From positions 62,001 to 126,000 of the forward strand of contig CALMEI010000040.1 of assembly GCA_937863225.1 (NCBI GenBank): a DNA stretch of 64,000 nt, in the 5' to 3' direction. Numbering within the stretch: the stretch's first letter is position 1; every line of letters begins with the position of its first letter. Source of the stretch: an uncultured Polaromonas sp. (GTDB taxonomy: Bacteria > Pseudomonadota > Gammaproteobacteria > Burkholderiales > Burkholderiaceae_C). Below, piece by piece: positions 55,666-64,000 of the stretch. Position numbers and translations under genes: made by a program. The notes under the pieces were generated by a model. That model saw only the letters and a program-made list of their open reading frames with translations. It ran no database searches and was not told the DNA's origin.

Positions 55666-57417
55666 TCAGTTATTGCTTTGAGTCAATCGGGCGCGAATGA
55701 TTTGCACACGCATGTCAAATTCGGGCAATATCCAGTGTCGCAGCGCTTGGGCAGGTTGTTGCCAGCGAGCCGTATTGAGTGTGCTGTTTGCTTGGTCTGT
55801 GTCCACTGCATGCTCAATTTGTTGCCATGCCCACGCCATCAGGGTGAGTGCCACAGCGCGTAAATAATCATCCGCCACCCAAAAAGCCAGCTCTGCGTTA
55901 TTGCGGTTAGCTAGAACCAGCTCTTCGGTCAACTTTATGAGTGTTTTTGGCATGTAGACGGCGTATTTATTGCCTATATCGCTATTATTTTTGTAGCATT
56001 CGCTTACTTGCTCTAAAGATGTCAACAATTGCGCCATGCCTGCACCGCCGTCAGATAGCACTTTACGCACCAATAAATCGATGCCTTGAATTTCGTTGGT
56101 GCCTTCGTAAATCATGGCCACACGCGAGTCGCGCACAATCTGTTCGATGCCCCATTCCCGCACGTAACCGTGTCCACCAAACACTTGCAGACATTCACTG
56201 CCACCACTGAATGCTTGCGCCGTCCATGCGGCTTTGAGCACGGGTGTGACCAAGCTGCACCAACGCTCGGCCGATTTTTTACGTTCGGCATCTGGGTGGT
56301 GTTTGACCATGTCCAGCTCCAATGCGGTGCGGTAAGCCAGCACACGACCACCATCTATCCACGCCCGTTGTGTATCCAAAATCCGCCGCATGGCTGGGTG
56401 TTGAATGATGAAATCTGCTTCTGCTGCGGATTTGCTGCGACCACCTGCTTGCGCTGGTGCGCGCATTTGGCGTCGCTCGTTTGCATAGGCATCGGCTTTT
56501 TGCCAAGCTGCTTCTAAAAGGCCAATACCTTGCAATGCAACGTGCAGTCGCGCGGCATTCATCATCACAAACATGGCGTTCAAGCCGCGACCAATGTCGC
56601 CTACCAACCAACCCTGGGCATCATCAAAGCGCATGACGCACGTAGGGCTGCCGTGCAAGCCCATTTTTTCTTCAATGCGCTCGCACACCACATGGCTGCG
56701 CGCGCCATCGCTGTAAAACTTGGGCACCAGAAACAGCGATAAACCTTTGGGACCAGGTGGTGCATCGGGCAAACGCGCCAGCACCAGATGCACGATGTTG
56801 TCTGTCAAGTCATGTTCGCCACCAGAGATGAAAATTTTGGTGCCGTTAATGGCATAACTGCCGTCCACTTTCAAAATCGCTTTGGTACGCGCCAAACCCA
56901 AATCACTGCCCGCATGCGGCTCTGTCAAACACATGGTGGCCAACCATTCGCCTGTCGCGACTTTTTCTAAATATTGCGCTTTAAGCTCGTTGCTGGCATG
57001 GTGTTTGATGCATTCATATGCGCCATGCAACAAACCTGGTGCCATGGTCCATCCGTGGTTGGCACCGCTGAGCATTTCGTACAACACCGCTTCCATCACA
57101 GACGGCAAGCCTTGACCGCCGTCTTCGGTAGCACACGCTAACGCAGGCCAGCCCGCTTGCCAGAATGATTGATAAGCATCACGAAAGCCGGGTGGCATCG
57201 TGACCTTGCCAGCATCGAACCGTGCACCCACCTCGTCACCGATGCGGTTCAAAGGCGCAACCACTTCACTGACAAATTTGCCTGATTCTTCCAGCACTTG
57301 AAGTATCAAGTCGCCGTCAATATCCGCATAGTTTTGCAGGCCCTGCAATTGCGCAGGTGCTTGCAAAACGTTGTCTATGATGAAGTGAATGTCATCCGTT
57401 CGTGCTTGGTAATCCAT
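55666..57417 (-). CDS. Acyl-CoA dehydrogenase, with repeat-derived insertion
   Basis: A 583-residue FAD enzyme of the long AcdA/DmdC-like branch that oxidises acyl-CoA to enoyl-CoA. An N-terminal extension (MDYQARTDDIHFIIDNVLQA) is typical of this branch. MCLTEPHAGSDLG is the FAD/substrate motif, and the catalytic glutamate is in MIYEGTNEIQGIDL. The C-terminal domain carries residues 474-495 from a 66-bp repeat (CYKNNSDIGNKY then AVYMPKTLIK). Within the operon it probably oxidises a phenylpropanoyl-CoA intermediate, but family alone does not fix the substrate. Confidence 0.9.
   Translation of the reverse strand: MDYQARTDDIHFIIDNVLQAPAQLQGLQNYADIDGDLILQVLEESGKFVSEVVAPLNRIGDEVGARFDAGKVTMPPGFRDAYQSFWQAGWPALACATEDGGQGLPSVMEAVLYEMLSGANHGWTMAPGLLHGAYECIKHHASNELKAQYLEKVATGEWLATMCLTEPHAGSDLGLARTKAILKVDGSYAINGTKIFISGGEHDLTDNIVHLVLARLPDAPPGPKGLSLFLVPKFYSDGARSHVVCERIEEKMGLHGSPTCVMRFDDAQGWLVGDIGRGLNAMFVMMNAARLHVALQGIGLLEAAWQKADAYANERRQMRAPAQAGGRSKSAAEADFIIQHPAMRRILDTQRAWIDGGRVLAYRTALELDMVKHHPDAERKKSAERWCSLVTPVLKAAWTAQAFSGGSECLQVFGGHGYVREWGIEQIVRDSRVAMIYEGTNEIQGIDLLVRKVLSDGGAGMAQLLTSLEQVSECYKNNSDIGNKYAVYMPKTLIKLTEELVLANRNNAELAFWVADDYLRAVALTLMAWAWQQIEHAVDTDQANSTLNTARWQQPAQALRHWILPEFDMRVQIIRARLTQSNN
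55933..55998 (-). repeat. 66-bp dispersed repeat, copy 10 (in-frame inside the acyl-CoA dehydrogenase gene)
   Basis: The only copy in reverse orientation, but it is sense relative to its host gene. On the minus strand it begins TGCTACAAAAATAATAGC and carries GATATAGGCAATAAATACGC. It starts exactly on a codon boundary and is read in the same frame as copy 6, giving a similar peptide. Confidence 0.92.
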
Positions 57418-57458
57418 GTTCTATCGCTGCTTTTTTAAATTAACTTTGTGTATGGCCT

Positions 57459-59219
57459 TCATTTGCAGCTGAAACTGGATGCTTCTTCCAAAGACCCGCT
57501 GCCTTTGTACTGCGCAACAGCCGGATAGACACACAATGGGCGTGTGCGCTTGGCTGTCCATGATTTGGGTAGCTCCGCATTCACACCCCCCACGTTGCCA
57601 GCTCCGCGCACGCTGGCAATGATGGATTGTGGTGCGATGCCTTGCTCGACCCATTGCACCAGTGGTGTCAATGCATCAAATTGATCTGCAGCAGGTCCAC
57701 CACTGCAATGGTTCATGCCGGGTACGGGGAAATGTCGCACCACGTTGCTGCTGTTAGGTACAACCTGGTTGACGCGATCCACCCAAGCGCGTGTATCGGA
57801 TTCTGAAAAAACCGGGTCGCTGACACCGTGGTAGGTCAACATTTTAGCACCGCGCTGTTGCAGTGCACGCATATAAATGGGCTTATCGTGTCCGGGTGGG
57901 CTCATGGTGTCGTCAGAGCTCTCGCTAAAGCCAGCCGGTTTGGCGTAAATGCCCTTGTGCAGTTCATCGTAATTGATGGCAAATGCTTTCACTTCGCGCA
58001 AAGGACTGTTAAATACGAAACTGAGTGCGCCGGGGTCTAGCGCTTGTGAATTTTGGTATTTCCATGCGGCCCAGTTGGCACCGGCCACACCGATGTCATA
58101 AGGGAAGCTGGCATAAAACGGTTTGCCGTCTGCCGTTTTGCCACCGGCAAATACTTTGGCAATGGTGTTTTTTTGCACTATGCCTAAACATTTGCCATCG
58201 CGCCCTGCGGTGCAATTGGGCACATCGCGCATCAAATCAAATGCTTTTTGACATGCCGCAACATCTTGCACCATGCCGTCTTTCAGGCCATCCAGAGCGT
58301 CGCATTTGGCGAGTATGGCATCAGCCACAATTTGTCTGTCTTGCGCATTAAAACCCAAACTGATGTCAGGTAATTTCAAATTGGGCACAAATGGGTGATT
58401 CAAACTGGACGCCGCCAAAGGTGTTTCAGGCGCCAGGTCTTTCCATAGACCCGAACCCCAAACTTGTGCCAATGCTGCCTGTGGCAACCGGTAACCCGGT
58501 GCACCGACCAAATAGCCGTCGTAATGGTCTGTCAAGCGTGATGCCGCTACCATGGTATGACGGCCACCATTGGAGCAGCCACCGATGTATGAACGATCTG
58601 GCGCTTTACCATAAGCCGTTGCAATTATATTTTTAGCCATGGGTGTGAGCTTGGCGACCGCGCCGTAGCCATAGTTTTGGCGAGCCACGGCATCTGCACC
58701 AAACGATGGGTTTTGATTGCCCGCATGCCCAGCATCTGAGCTGATCACCGCAAAACCTTGGTGCAAAGCGCCTGTCAGTGGACCACCGCCCAATGCGCCC
58801 AATGCCACTTGCACACTGCCATCTAAACCGCCATTGGCTTGGTAGTAAAAGCGCCCATTCCATTGCAATGGCAAACGCATTTCAAAACCGATGGCATAGT
58901 TTTTGCCATCTGTCCCTTTGCGCTCGTCCATGACACCCTTGACTAAGCAATGAGCGGGGGCCGTGTAAGACGATTTCGGCGCATTCGGTGCGCCACTGAT
59001 TGCAACAGAGCCCGCAGCAACTACAACGCTGCTGTCGATACGGACTTTATCGTATTTGAATTTGGCAGCGATGTCATTGCAATTGCCTGACATGGCTGCG
59101 GGTGCTGCAGCTTTAAGTTGCATTGCTGCATTCTGACTCTTATCACCCGTGTGCATACACGCTGTCAAGAGCGCCACACTGGCAACTCCTATCGAAAAAG
59201 TTGCTCGTGTGGCTTTCAT
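57459..59219 (-). CDS. Tannase / feruloyl esterase family lipoprotein
   Basis: A 586-residue exported esterase of the tannase family, which cleaves ester bonds of plant phenolics such as ferulate, gallate or chlorogenate. The signal peptide ends in a lipobox (VALLTACMH), so it is a lipoprotein. The nucleophile motif is GGCSNGGRHTMVAAS, with the paired cysteine in the C-terminal GMNHCSGGP (catalytic His followed by Cys), which form the family's Cys-Ser-His-Cys arrangement. The catalytic Asp is probably in SDPVFSESDTR. Upstream of the acyl-CoA dehydrogenase and downstream of a receptor gene, it likely releases the acid the operon degrades. Confidence 0.9.
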   Translation of the reverse strand: MKATRATFSIGVASVALLTACMHTGDKSQNAAMQLKAAAPAAMSGNCNDIAAKFKYDKVRIDSSVVVAAGSVAISGAPNAPKSSYTAPAHCLVKGVMDERKGTDGKNYAIGFEMRLPLQWNGRFYYQANGGLDGSVQVALGALGGGPLTGALHQGFAVISSDAGHAGNQNPSFGADAVARQNYGYGAVAKLTPMAKNIIATAYGKAPDRSYIGGCSNGGRHTMVAASRLTDHYDGYLVGAPGYRLPQAALAQVWGSGLWKDLAPETPLAASSLNHPFVPNLKLPDISLGFNAQDRQIVADAILAKCDALDGLKDGMVQDVAACQKAFDLMRDVPNCTAGRDGKCLGIVQKNTIAKVFAGGKTADGKPFYASFPYDIGVAGANWAAWKYQNSQALDPGALSFVFNSPLREVKAFAINYDELHKGIYAKPAGFSESSDDTMSPPGHDKPIYMRALQQRGAKMLTYHGVSDPVFSESDTRAWVDRVNQVVPNSSNVVRHFPVPGMNHCSGGPAADQFDALTPLVQWVEQGIAPQSIIASVRGAGNVGGVNAELPKSWTAKRTRPLCVYPAVAQYKGSGSLEEASSFSCK

Positions 59220-59280
59220 ATTGTGATACTCCTGATGGTGTATGGTTTCAGTACTTCTTAAATCTGAATGAAGCAGAGGA

Positions 59281-60282
59281 TTAGGAGTCGACAGAGAAAC
59301 CGATGCGTTTGATCAGTGGTCCCCAGCGGTTCAACTCGTCTTGCGAGCTCTTGAGTTGCTCTGCTGGCGTGCCAGGGTAAGCGATTAAGCCCACAACTTG
59401 CAAAGCATCCAACACAGATTTATCTTTCAAAGCCGCTTGAATAGCCGCATTCGCAGCAGCAACCACATTGGCAGGGGTTTTGGCCGGCGCATAAAAACCA
59501 AACCATTCTTCCACTGTCAATTCAGGAAAGCCTTGCTCTGCAAAGGTAGCAACTTCGGGCACGAAAGGAGAACGTGTTTTGCCAGATGTCGCAATGATGC
59601 GCATCTTGCCAGCTTTGTGGTTGGCAATAAAGTCACCATGTGGTGTGAACATGGCCGCAATCTGGCCACCCACAACGTCGGTCACGCCTGGTACAGAACC
59701 ACGATAAGGCACGTGTTTCAATTCTGTATTGGTATTCAAGCCCAACAAAGCACCGATGAAGTGCGGTGTCGAACCCGCGGCTGGTGAACCATAGCTGGCT
59801 TGTGCTGGGTTGGCTTTAGCCCAGGCCACAAAGTCTTTGACCGTCTTCACTGTGGCAGGTACCATTGGACCAATAGCCAAACCGTGGTGAATCATGGAGC
59901 TGGTACCAACCGGTTGAAAATCTTCAAAAGGTTTGTATTGCAAATTCTTGAAAATATGGGGGTACAAAGAAATGGCAGAGAAAGGTGTCATGGCCAATAC
60001 AGAGCCGTCTGCAGGTGCGCTTTTTAGCAAGTTCAGCGCAATTTGTCCGCCAGCACCTGGTTTGCTGTCGATCACACCGGCATTTTTGCTGTAAGTAGTG
60101 CCGCCAAATCTATCGGCTACTCGGCGTGCACAAATGTCACCTGCACTGCCTGGAGGAAAACCATACAGCACCTTGACTTGATCGATGGGCAAACCAGATT
60201 GGGCCCATGCTTGCTGAAATGCGGTGCTACCTAAAATAGCCGCGCCGACAGCGGATTGAACGAATTGACGACGATTGGTCAT
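59281..60282 (-). CDS. Bug/TctC-family receptor with twin-arginine signal
   Basis: A solute-binding protein of about 333 residues. The N-terminus TNRRQFVQSAVGAAILGS is a twin-arginine signal, ending AWAQ. Then IDQVKVLYGFPPGSAGDICAR and VIDSKPGAGGQIA match the Bug family. I set the start at 60282. It lies in the hydroxycinnamate operon between the CoA ligase and the esterase, so it may bind a phenolic acid. No transport membrane proteins are in the window. Confidence 0.88.
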   Translation of the reverse strand: MTNRRQFVQSAVGAAILGSTAFQQAWAQSGLPIDQVKVLYGFPPGSAGDICARRVADRFGGTTYSKNAGVIDSKPGAGGQIALNLLKSAPADGSVLAMTPFSAISLYPHIFKNLQYKPFEDFQPVGTSSMIHHGLAIGPMVPATVKTVKDFVAWAKANPAQASYGSPAAGSTPHFIGALLGLNTNTELKHVPYRGSVPGVTDVVGGQIAAMFTPHGDFIANHKAGKMRIIATSGKTRSPFVPEVATFAEQGFPELTVEEWFGFYAPAKTPANVVAAANAAIQAALKDKSVLDALQVVGLIAYPGTPAEQLKSSQDELNRWGPLIKRIGFSVDS

Positions 60283-60326
60283 GCTTGTCTCCTTTACTTG
60301 GTTGAAATACATGGGTGAAAAATGAA

Positions 60327-62189
60327 CTAATTTGGTTTCAAAATATGCTGCAAAGTTTCATCGTGCAACTTTGCAACGGTATCGGCGCGATGCGCCAGCA
60401 CCGCACGTTGATTGATAGATCCTTTGTCAGTGACCTCGCCACGATCTATGGTGGGTGGCTCTGCCAGCAAACACATGCGGGCAATGCGACTGGCACTGCC
60501 TGTTGCGGTCTTGGCTAAATCGTTGATCACTTTCTGAAAGTGGGCAATGACTTTGTCACTGGCCAATACATCCGCCAAAGGCACGCTGGCATCCATACCA
60601 CTGAGCTCTCGCACCTTGGCTGTTGGAAAAACCATGGCTCCGACTTCTTTTAAATTGATACCGGTGAGCACCACATCTTGTATGTAAGGTGCACCTGCGG
60701 CGATGATTTTGGAACGCAATGGCCCAACGCTGACAAATGTGCCGGTCGCCAGTTTGAAGTCTTCTGCAATACGGCCATCAAATTTCAGACCCAAATGCAC
60801 ATCGGTTTCGTCAATCCATTTAACAGCATCGCCTGAGCAAAAGAAGCCCTCTTCATCAAAACTTTCAGCAGTGTCTACAGGAGCGCGCCAATAGCCTGGG
60901 GTGATGTTGGGGCCTTTGTATCGCACCTCTGTCTTACCTTGCATGTCCACCAGTTTAATGGTCATACCAGGCGTTGGGACACCCAAGTCACCTGCCTTCA
61001 CATTGGGGTTGGTTACAAAAATAGCAAAAGGACCAGATTCGGTCATGCCCAAACCAGTGGTCATCACAATGCGTTCACCCACTTCTTTTTCTTGTGCTGC
61101 GTACAAGCTGTCCCAAACGGGTTGGGCCAGTGCAGCGCCTGCATAGAAAAACATTTTGACTTTTGATAACAAATTGGCACGTAATGCTGCATCACTTTGC
61201 ATCGCGTTGGCAATGGCTTCAAAACCTGTGGGCACATTGAAGTAAACCGTGGGAGCAATCTCGCGCAGATTGCGCAGTGTCTCATTCATTAATGCAGGCG
61301 TCGGTTTACCATCGTCAATATACAGAGTGCCGCCGTGGTATAGCACCATGCCAAAATTATGGTTACCACCAAAGGTATGGTTCCATGGCAACCAGTCCAC
61401 CAACACCAATGGCTCTTGCGCTAAAACAGGCATGCTTTGTGCCATTTGCTGTTGGTTGGCACACCACATGCGTTGTGTGTTGATGACCGCTTTGGGCATT
61501 TTGGTCGAGCCACTCGTGAACAAAAATTTGGCTATGGTTTCTGGTCCAGTGGCTTGCATGGCGACGTCAACCGCTGCCGTTGCTGTCGTTGCAGCCAATG
61601 CATCAAACGATGTGACTTTTCGATCCCCTAAACTTGTTTGGGCCCCATCCGTTAAAACCACTTCAATACTCGAATCAACTGCTGCCGCAATGGCCTTGCC
61701 ATACCGCGCTGCATCAGCAGCGAACACCATACCAGGGGTCACTGTTTTAAGCACATGACGAAGTTTGTCGAAATCTTGACTGACAAGTGAGTAGGCTGGC
61801 GATGTTGGAACGAATGGGACGCCTGCCACCAAACAACCCAGCGCCAAGAGCGCGTGTTCCAAATCGTTTTCAGACAAAATCACCACTGGGCGCTCAGCGC
61901 TCAAACCACGGTTAATTAAACTTTGGGCAATGGTGCGAGCTTTGCTCCAAGCTTGTGAATAGTTGATGTGTTTCCACTCACCCGTACGCCCATCCGGCAG
62001 TTTTTCGCGACGCGCCATAAACGTACGTTCAGGGCAAGTTTGTGCCCAATGCTGTAAACGGTCTGTGATGCGATCAGGAAATGTGTGCAGAGCTTGTTCG
62101 GCATTCACATAATGAACACCTGGCGCACCATCTTTCACAGAAACGCGTGTCACACCAAAGGTAAGTGGTCTAAATTTGGGAGTGCTCAT
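60327..62189 (-). CDS. fcs: Feruloyl-CoA synthase
   Basis: A 620-residue AMP-forming ligase of the feruloyl-CoA synthase branch, activating ferulate, p-coumarate or caffeate. The ATP loop is FLFTSGSTKMPKAVINTQRM, followed by LPWNHTFGGNHNFGMVLYHG, MTTGLGMTESGPFAIF, CSGDAVKWIDE and LKFDGRIAEDFKLATGTFVS, all characteristic of this branch (which has an extended C-terminal domain, about 620 residues). Cytoplasmic. 44 bp between the hydratase stop and this start, and 45 bp to the receptor gene. The exact cinnamate preference cannot be read. Confidence 0.93.
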   Translation of the reverse strand: MSTPKFRPLTFGVTRVSVKDGAPGVHYVNAEQALHTFPDRITDRLQHWAQTCPERTFMARREKLPDGRTGEWKHINYSQAWSKARTIAQSLINRGLSAERPVVILSENDLEHALLALGCLVAGVPFVPTSPAYSLVSQDFDKLRHVLKTVTPGMVFAADAARYGKAIAAAVDSSIEVVLTDGAQTSLGDRKVTSFDALAATTATAAVDVAMQATGPETIAKFLFTSGSTKMPKAVINTQRMWCANQQQMAQSMPVLAQEPLVLVDWLPWNHTFGGNHNFGMVLYHGGTLYIDDGKPTPALMNETLRNLREIAPTVYFNVPTGFEAIANAMQSDAALRANLLSKVKMFFYAGAALAQPVWDSLYAAQEKEVGERIVMTTGLGMTESGPFAIFVTNPNVKAGDLGVPTPGMTIKLVDMQGKTEVRYKGPNITPGYWRAPVDTAESFDEEGFFCSGDAVKWIDETDVHLGLKFDGRIAEDFKLATGTFVSVGPLRSKIIAAGAPYIQDVVLTGINLKEVGAMVFPTAKVRELSGMDASVPLADVLASDKVIAHFQKVINDLAKTATGSASRIARMCLLAEPPTIDRGEVTDKGSINQRAVLAHRADTVAKLHDETLQHILKPN

Positions 62190-62232
62190 GGGAATATCTG
62201 CGCTGAAGTTGGGTGTTGTGCTGCAATGAAAA

Positions 62233-63015
62233 TTAAGACTTCTGCACTTTGGCAGCTCGTCCTTCTAAAAACGCGCGCACGCGGTCTTTGGCTTCGGGGG
62301 CACTTTGCGCGATGGCGGCCATCATGGCTTCGGTCATAAAACCTTGATCAGCAGGCTGATCAGCAATGCGCGGCAAAACGTGCGTGAGTGCGTAATTGGT
62401 CATGGTTGCATTGGTCGCGATGCGTTTAGCAAGCTCTAAGGCCTTGTCAAAAGCAGTACCCGTTGGCACCAAATACTGAGCCAAACCAATGCGCTCTCCA
62501 TCTTGTGCGTTATAGACACGCCCCGTCAGCATCATGTCCGTCATGCGGGCTGCACCAATCAGTCGCGGAATACGTACCGCGCCGCCGCCGCCCACAAAAA
62601 TTCCGCGCGAACCTTCAGGCAATGCAAAAAAAGTTGTCTCATCGGCGACACGAATGTGGCAAGCACTGGCCAGCTCCAGCCCACCACCCACCACAGCACC
62701 ATGCAATGAAGCCACCACAGGTACAGGACCATATTGGACGCATTCCAAGGCCGCGTGCCACATGCGTGAATGAAACACCCCTTCAGAAGCATCACGCTCT
62801 TGCAGCTCGCTTAAATCCAATCCAGCACAGAAGTGCTCACCTTCGCCGTCAATCACGGCAGCGCGCACGGATTTGGGTAGCTTTTCAAAAATATCACGGA
62901 TCGCCAGTATCAAACCGTCGTTGATGGCATTGCGTTTTTTGGCGCGTGTTAACCGTATCACCGCGACTTCTGGGTGACCGCTTGCAAGCTCGAAGTGAAT
63001 ATCCTTGTTTGTCAT
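62233..63015 (-). CDS. Enoyl-CoA hydratase/isomerase family protein
   Basis: A 260-residue crotonase. Both glutamates of a true hydratase are present: Glu114 in GGGLELASACH and Glu134 in ALPEGSRG. The oxyanion segments HFCAGLDLSE and SLHGAVVGGGLE are intact. It does not resemble the hydroxycinnamoyl-CoA hydratase-lyase that directly yields vanillin, so it more likely hydrates cinnamoyl-CoA in a beta-oxidation route. Start at 63015 (MTNKDIHFEL); the longer frame would reach into the operator. First gene of the operon ech-fcs-receptor-esterase-dehydrogenase-marR. Confidence 0.88.
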   Translation of the reverse strand: MTNKDIHFELASGHPEVAVIRLTRAKKRNAINDGLILAIRDIFEKLPKSVRAAVIDGEGEHFCAGLDLSELQERDASEGVFHSRMWHAALECVQYGPVPVVASLHGAVVGGGLELASACHIRVADETTFFALPEGSRGIFVGGGGAVRIPRLIGAARMTDMMLTGRVYNAQDGERIGLAQYLVPTGTAFDKALELAKRIATNATMTNYALTHVLPRIADQPADQGFMTEAMMAAIAQSAPEAKDRVRAFLEGRAAKVQKS

Positions 63016-63063
63016 ATTTAAATTGGTTTTATAAATTTTGCAACTATTTAGCAACTCTGAGGG

Positions 63064-63098
63064 CTTGATTATGATTATCAAATATAACTATAATCAAG
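63064..63098. promoter_or_regulatory. Palindromic operator candidate in the divergent catabolic promoter
   Basis: CTTGATTAT (63064-63072) and ATAATCAAG (63090-63098) are perfect 9-bp inverted repeats separated by 17 bp. A smaller dyad, TTGAT-N6-ATCAA, lies within the left half. The site sits in the 183-bp gap between the hydratase gene (minus) and amidohydrolase gene (plus), 49 bp upstream of the hydratase start. MarR repressors bind such A/T-rich dyads; that this one is the MarR operator is inference. Confidence 0.55.
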
Positions 63099-63198
63099 TG
63101 ACTTTGCGACCATTTTTTGACTTATTTACTAAGTATTTTCCCTAGGCGACATCGCAAAACAAGTGTCATAGTTGCAACAATCAATCAAGGAGGTTTTC

Positions 63199-64000
63199 AT
63201 GGACCATAAAAATCTGGTGGCAATTGATATTCATACCCACGCCGAAGTCAGTTGCTGGAATCCGTTTGACAGCTACGGCGAAGAATACGACAAGGCTGCA
63301 GACAAATATTTCAAAAACGGCAAGCGCCCAACCATTGCCGAAACCGTGGCTTACTACCGCGAACGCAAAATTGGCTTGGTGATGTTCACAGTGGATGCCG
63401 AATCAAAAATGGGCCGACGCCGTATCCCCAATGAAGAAATTGCAGAGGCTGCCAAAGCCAATGCCGACATGATGATTGCATTTGCCAGCATAGACCCACA
63501 CAAAGGCAAAATGGGCGCCAGGGAAGCACGCAAGCTGATCGAAGAACATGGCATCAAAGGTTTCAAATTTCACCCCACCGTGCAAGACTATCACCCCTAC
63601 GACAAAATGGCCTGGCCAATTTATGAGGTGATAGCGGAATACAAAATGCCCGCCATCTTTCATACCGGTCACAGCGGCATTGGCAGTGGCATGCGCTGCG
63701 GCGGTGGTTTGCGTTTGGCACTGAGCAACCCCATGCACTTGGATGAGGTAGCGATTGATTTCCCAGACATGCAAATTGTGATGGCGCACCCCAGCTTTCC
63801 ATGGCAAGACGAGGCTTTGAGCGTGGCAACACACAAACCCAATGTGTGGATTGATTTGAGTGGCTGGAGCCCAAAATACTTTCCGAAGCAATTGGTGCAA
63901 TACGCCAATACTTTGTTGAAAGACCGTATTTTGTTTGGCAGCGACTACCCGCTCATCACCCCCGACCGTTGGATGAAAGATTTTGAGGAAGCTGGCTTTA
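63199..64000 (+). CDS. Amidohydrolase family protein (amidohydrolase_2), 3' truncated
   Basis: The frame opens at an ATG preceded by a perfect AAGGAGG ribosome-binding site (63187-63193) and stays open to the window end: 267 codons are visible. Metal-binding features are IDIHTH at residues 10-14, FKFHPTVQDYHPYD, IFHTGHSG, MAHPSFPWQDEA and FGSDYPL, which define the amidohydrolase_2 branch (decarboxylases and hydrolases of aromatic compounds). A related protein, CouO of Rhodococcus, is to my knowledge proposed to cleave the beta-keto thioester in hydroxycinnamate breakdown. Divergent from the fcs operon. Function inferred; could also be a resorcylate-type decarboxylase. Confidence 0.85.
   Translation, partial: MDHKNLVAIDIHTHAEVSCWNPFDSYGEEYDKAADKYFKNGKRPTIAETVAYYRERKIGLVMFTVDAESKMGRRRIPNEEIAEAAKANADMMIAFASIDPHKGKMGAREARKLIEEHGIKGFKFHPTVQDYHPYDKMAWPIYEVIAEYKMPAIFHTGHSGIGSGMRCGGGLRLALSNPMHLDEVAIDFPDMQIVMAHPSFPWQDEALSVATHKPNVWIDLSGWSPKYFPKQLVQYANTLLKDRILFGSDYPLITPDRWMKDFEEAGF

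Noticed and set aside
62233..63015. Hydroxycinnamoyl-CoA hydratase-lyase (vanillin-forming)
   Set aside because: The gene neighbours fcs, but the protein lacks the lyase family's characteristic sequence and has the ordinary hydratase glutamate pair.

Overview
The window is about 64 kb of chromosome from a betaproteobacterium of the order Burkholderiales, most likely Comamonadaceae-like. The evidence is the gene families and their order: yciB-bolA-ppiC, folC-SPOR-cvpA-purF-metZ, gltX followed by tRNAs, an ftsY / M16 protease pair, three orphan Bug/TctC receptors, and a fused indolepyruvate ferredoxin oxidoreductase. By eye the G+C is near 50 percent, which is low for that family. Both edges cut a gene. 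Coding density is high. The only gene-free stretch near 300 bp (2379-2681) holds a tandem glycine riboswitch. I saw no insertion sequence, prophage, CRISPR array, rRNA operon or replication origin.

Layout. 0-9.3 kb: truncated acyl-CoA transferase, a riboswitch-controlled DadA-like flavoenzyme, an M20 amidohydrolase with a Bug receptor and divergent LysR, an MFS transporter, two glutathione transferases and an SRPBCC protein. 9.3-21.2 kb: lytic transglycosylase, proS, rppH, an FtsX-type permease, pantothenate genes (panB, mtnN, panC), NAD genes (nadC, nadA), and queE-queD. 21.3-31.9 kb: a 1237-residue 2-oxoacid:ferredoxin oxidoreductase facing a branched-chain amino acid type ABC operon (livJHMGF) with an acyl-CoA ligase. 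32-38.8 kb: lipoprotein, yciB, bolA, ppiC, queF, DksA-like factor, dinB, UbiA-type prenyltransferase, second Bug receptor. 38.8-46.3 kb: folC, SPOR protein, cvpA, purF, metZ, gltX, then tRNA-Ala, tRNA-Glu and tRNA-Asp with a promoter and a strong terminator. 46.4-55.1 kb: DUF3617 protein, carboxylesterase, ftsY, two M16 peptidases, and an adaptor/permease/ATPase export system. 55.1-64 kb: a catabolic island made of a MarR regulator, acyl-CoA dehydrogenase, tannase/feruloyl esterase, Bug receptor, feruloyl-CoA synthase and enoyl-CoA hydratase in one tight operon, divergent from an amidohydrolase across a palindromic operator-like site. It reads as a self-contained system for plant hydroxycinnamate esters.

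The most striking signal is not a gene. A 66-bp repeat occurs ten times, always at exactly 66 bp with no gaps in the alignment. Five copies lie between genes or at gene ends. Five lie inside or at the start of protein-coding genes and are translated: the lytic transglycosylase signal peptide, a linker of the ferredoxin oxidoreductase, the GTPase domain of FtsY, the signal peptide of an M16-like protein, and the C-terminal region of the acyl-CoA dehydrogenase. The length equals 22 codons, so insertion keeps the frame. This resembles the Rickettsia palindromic elements, but in an unrelated lineage.
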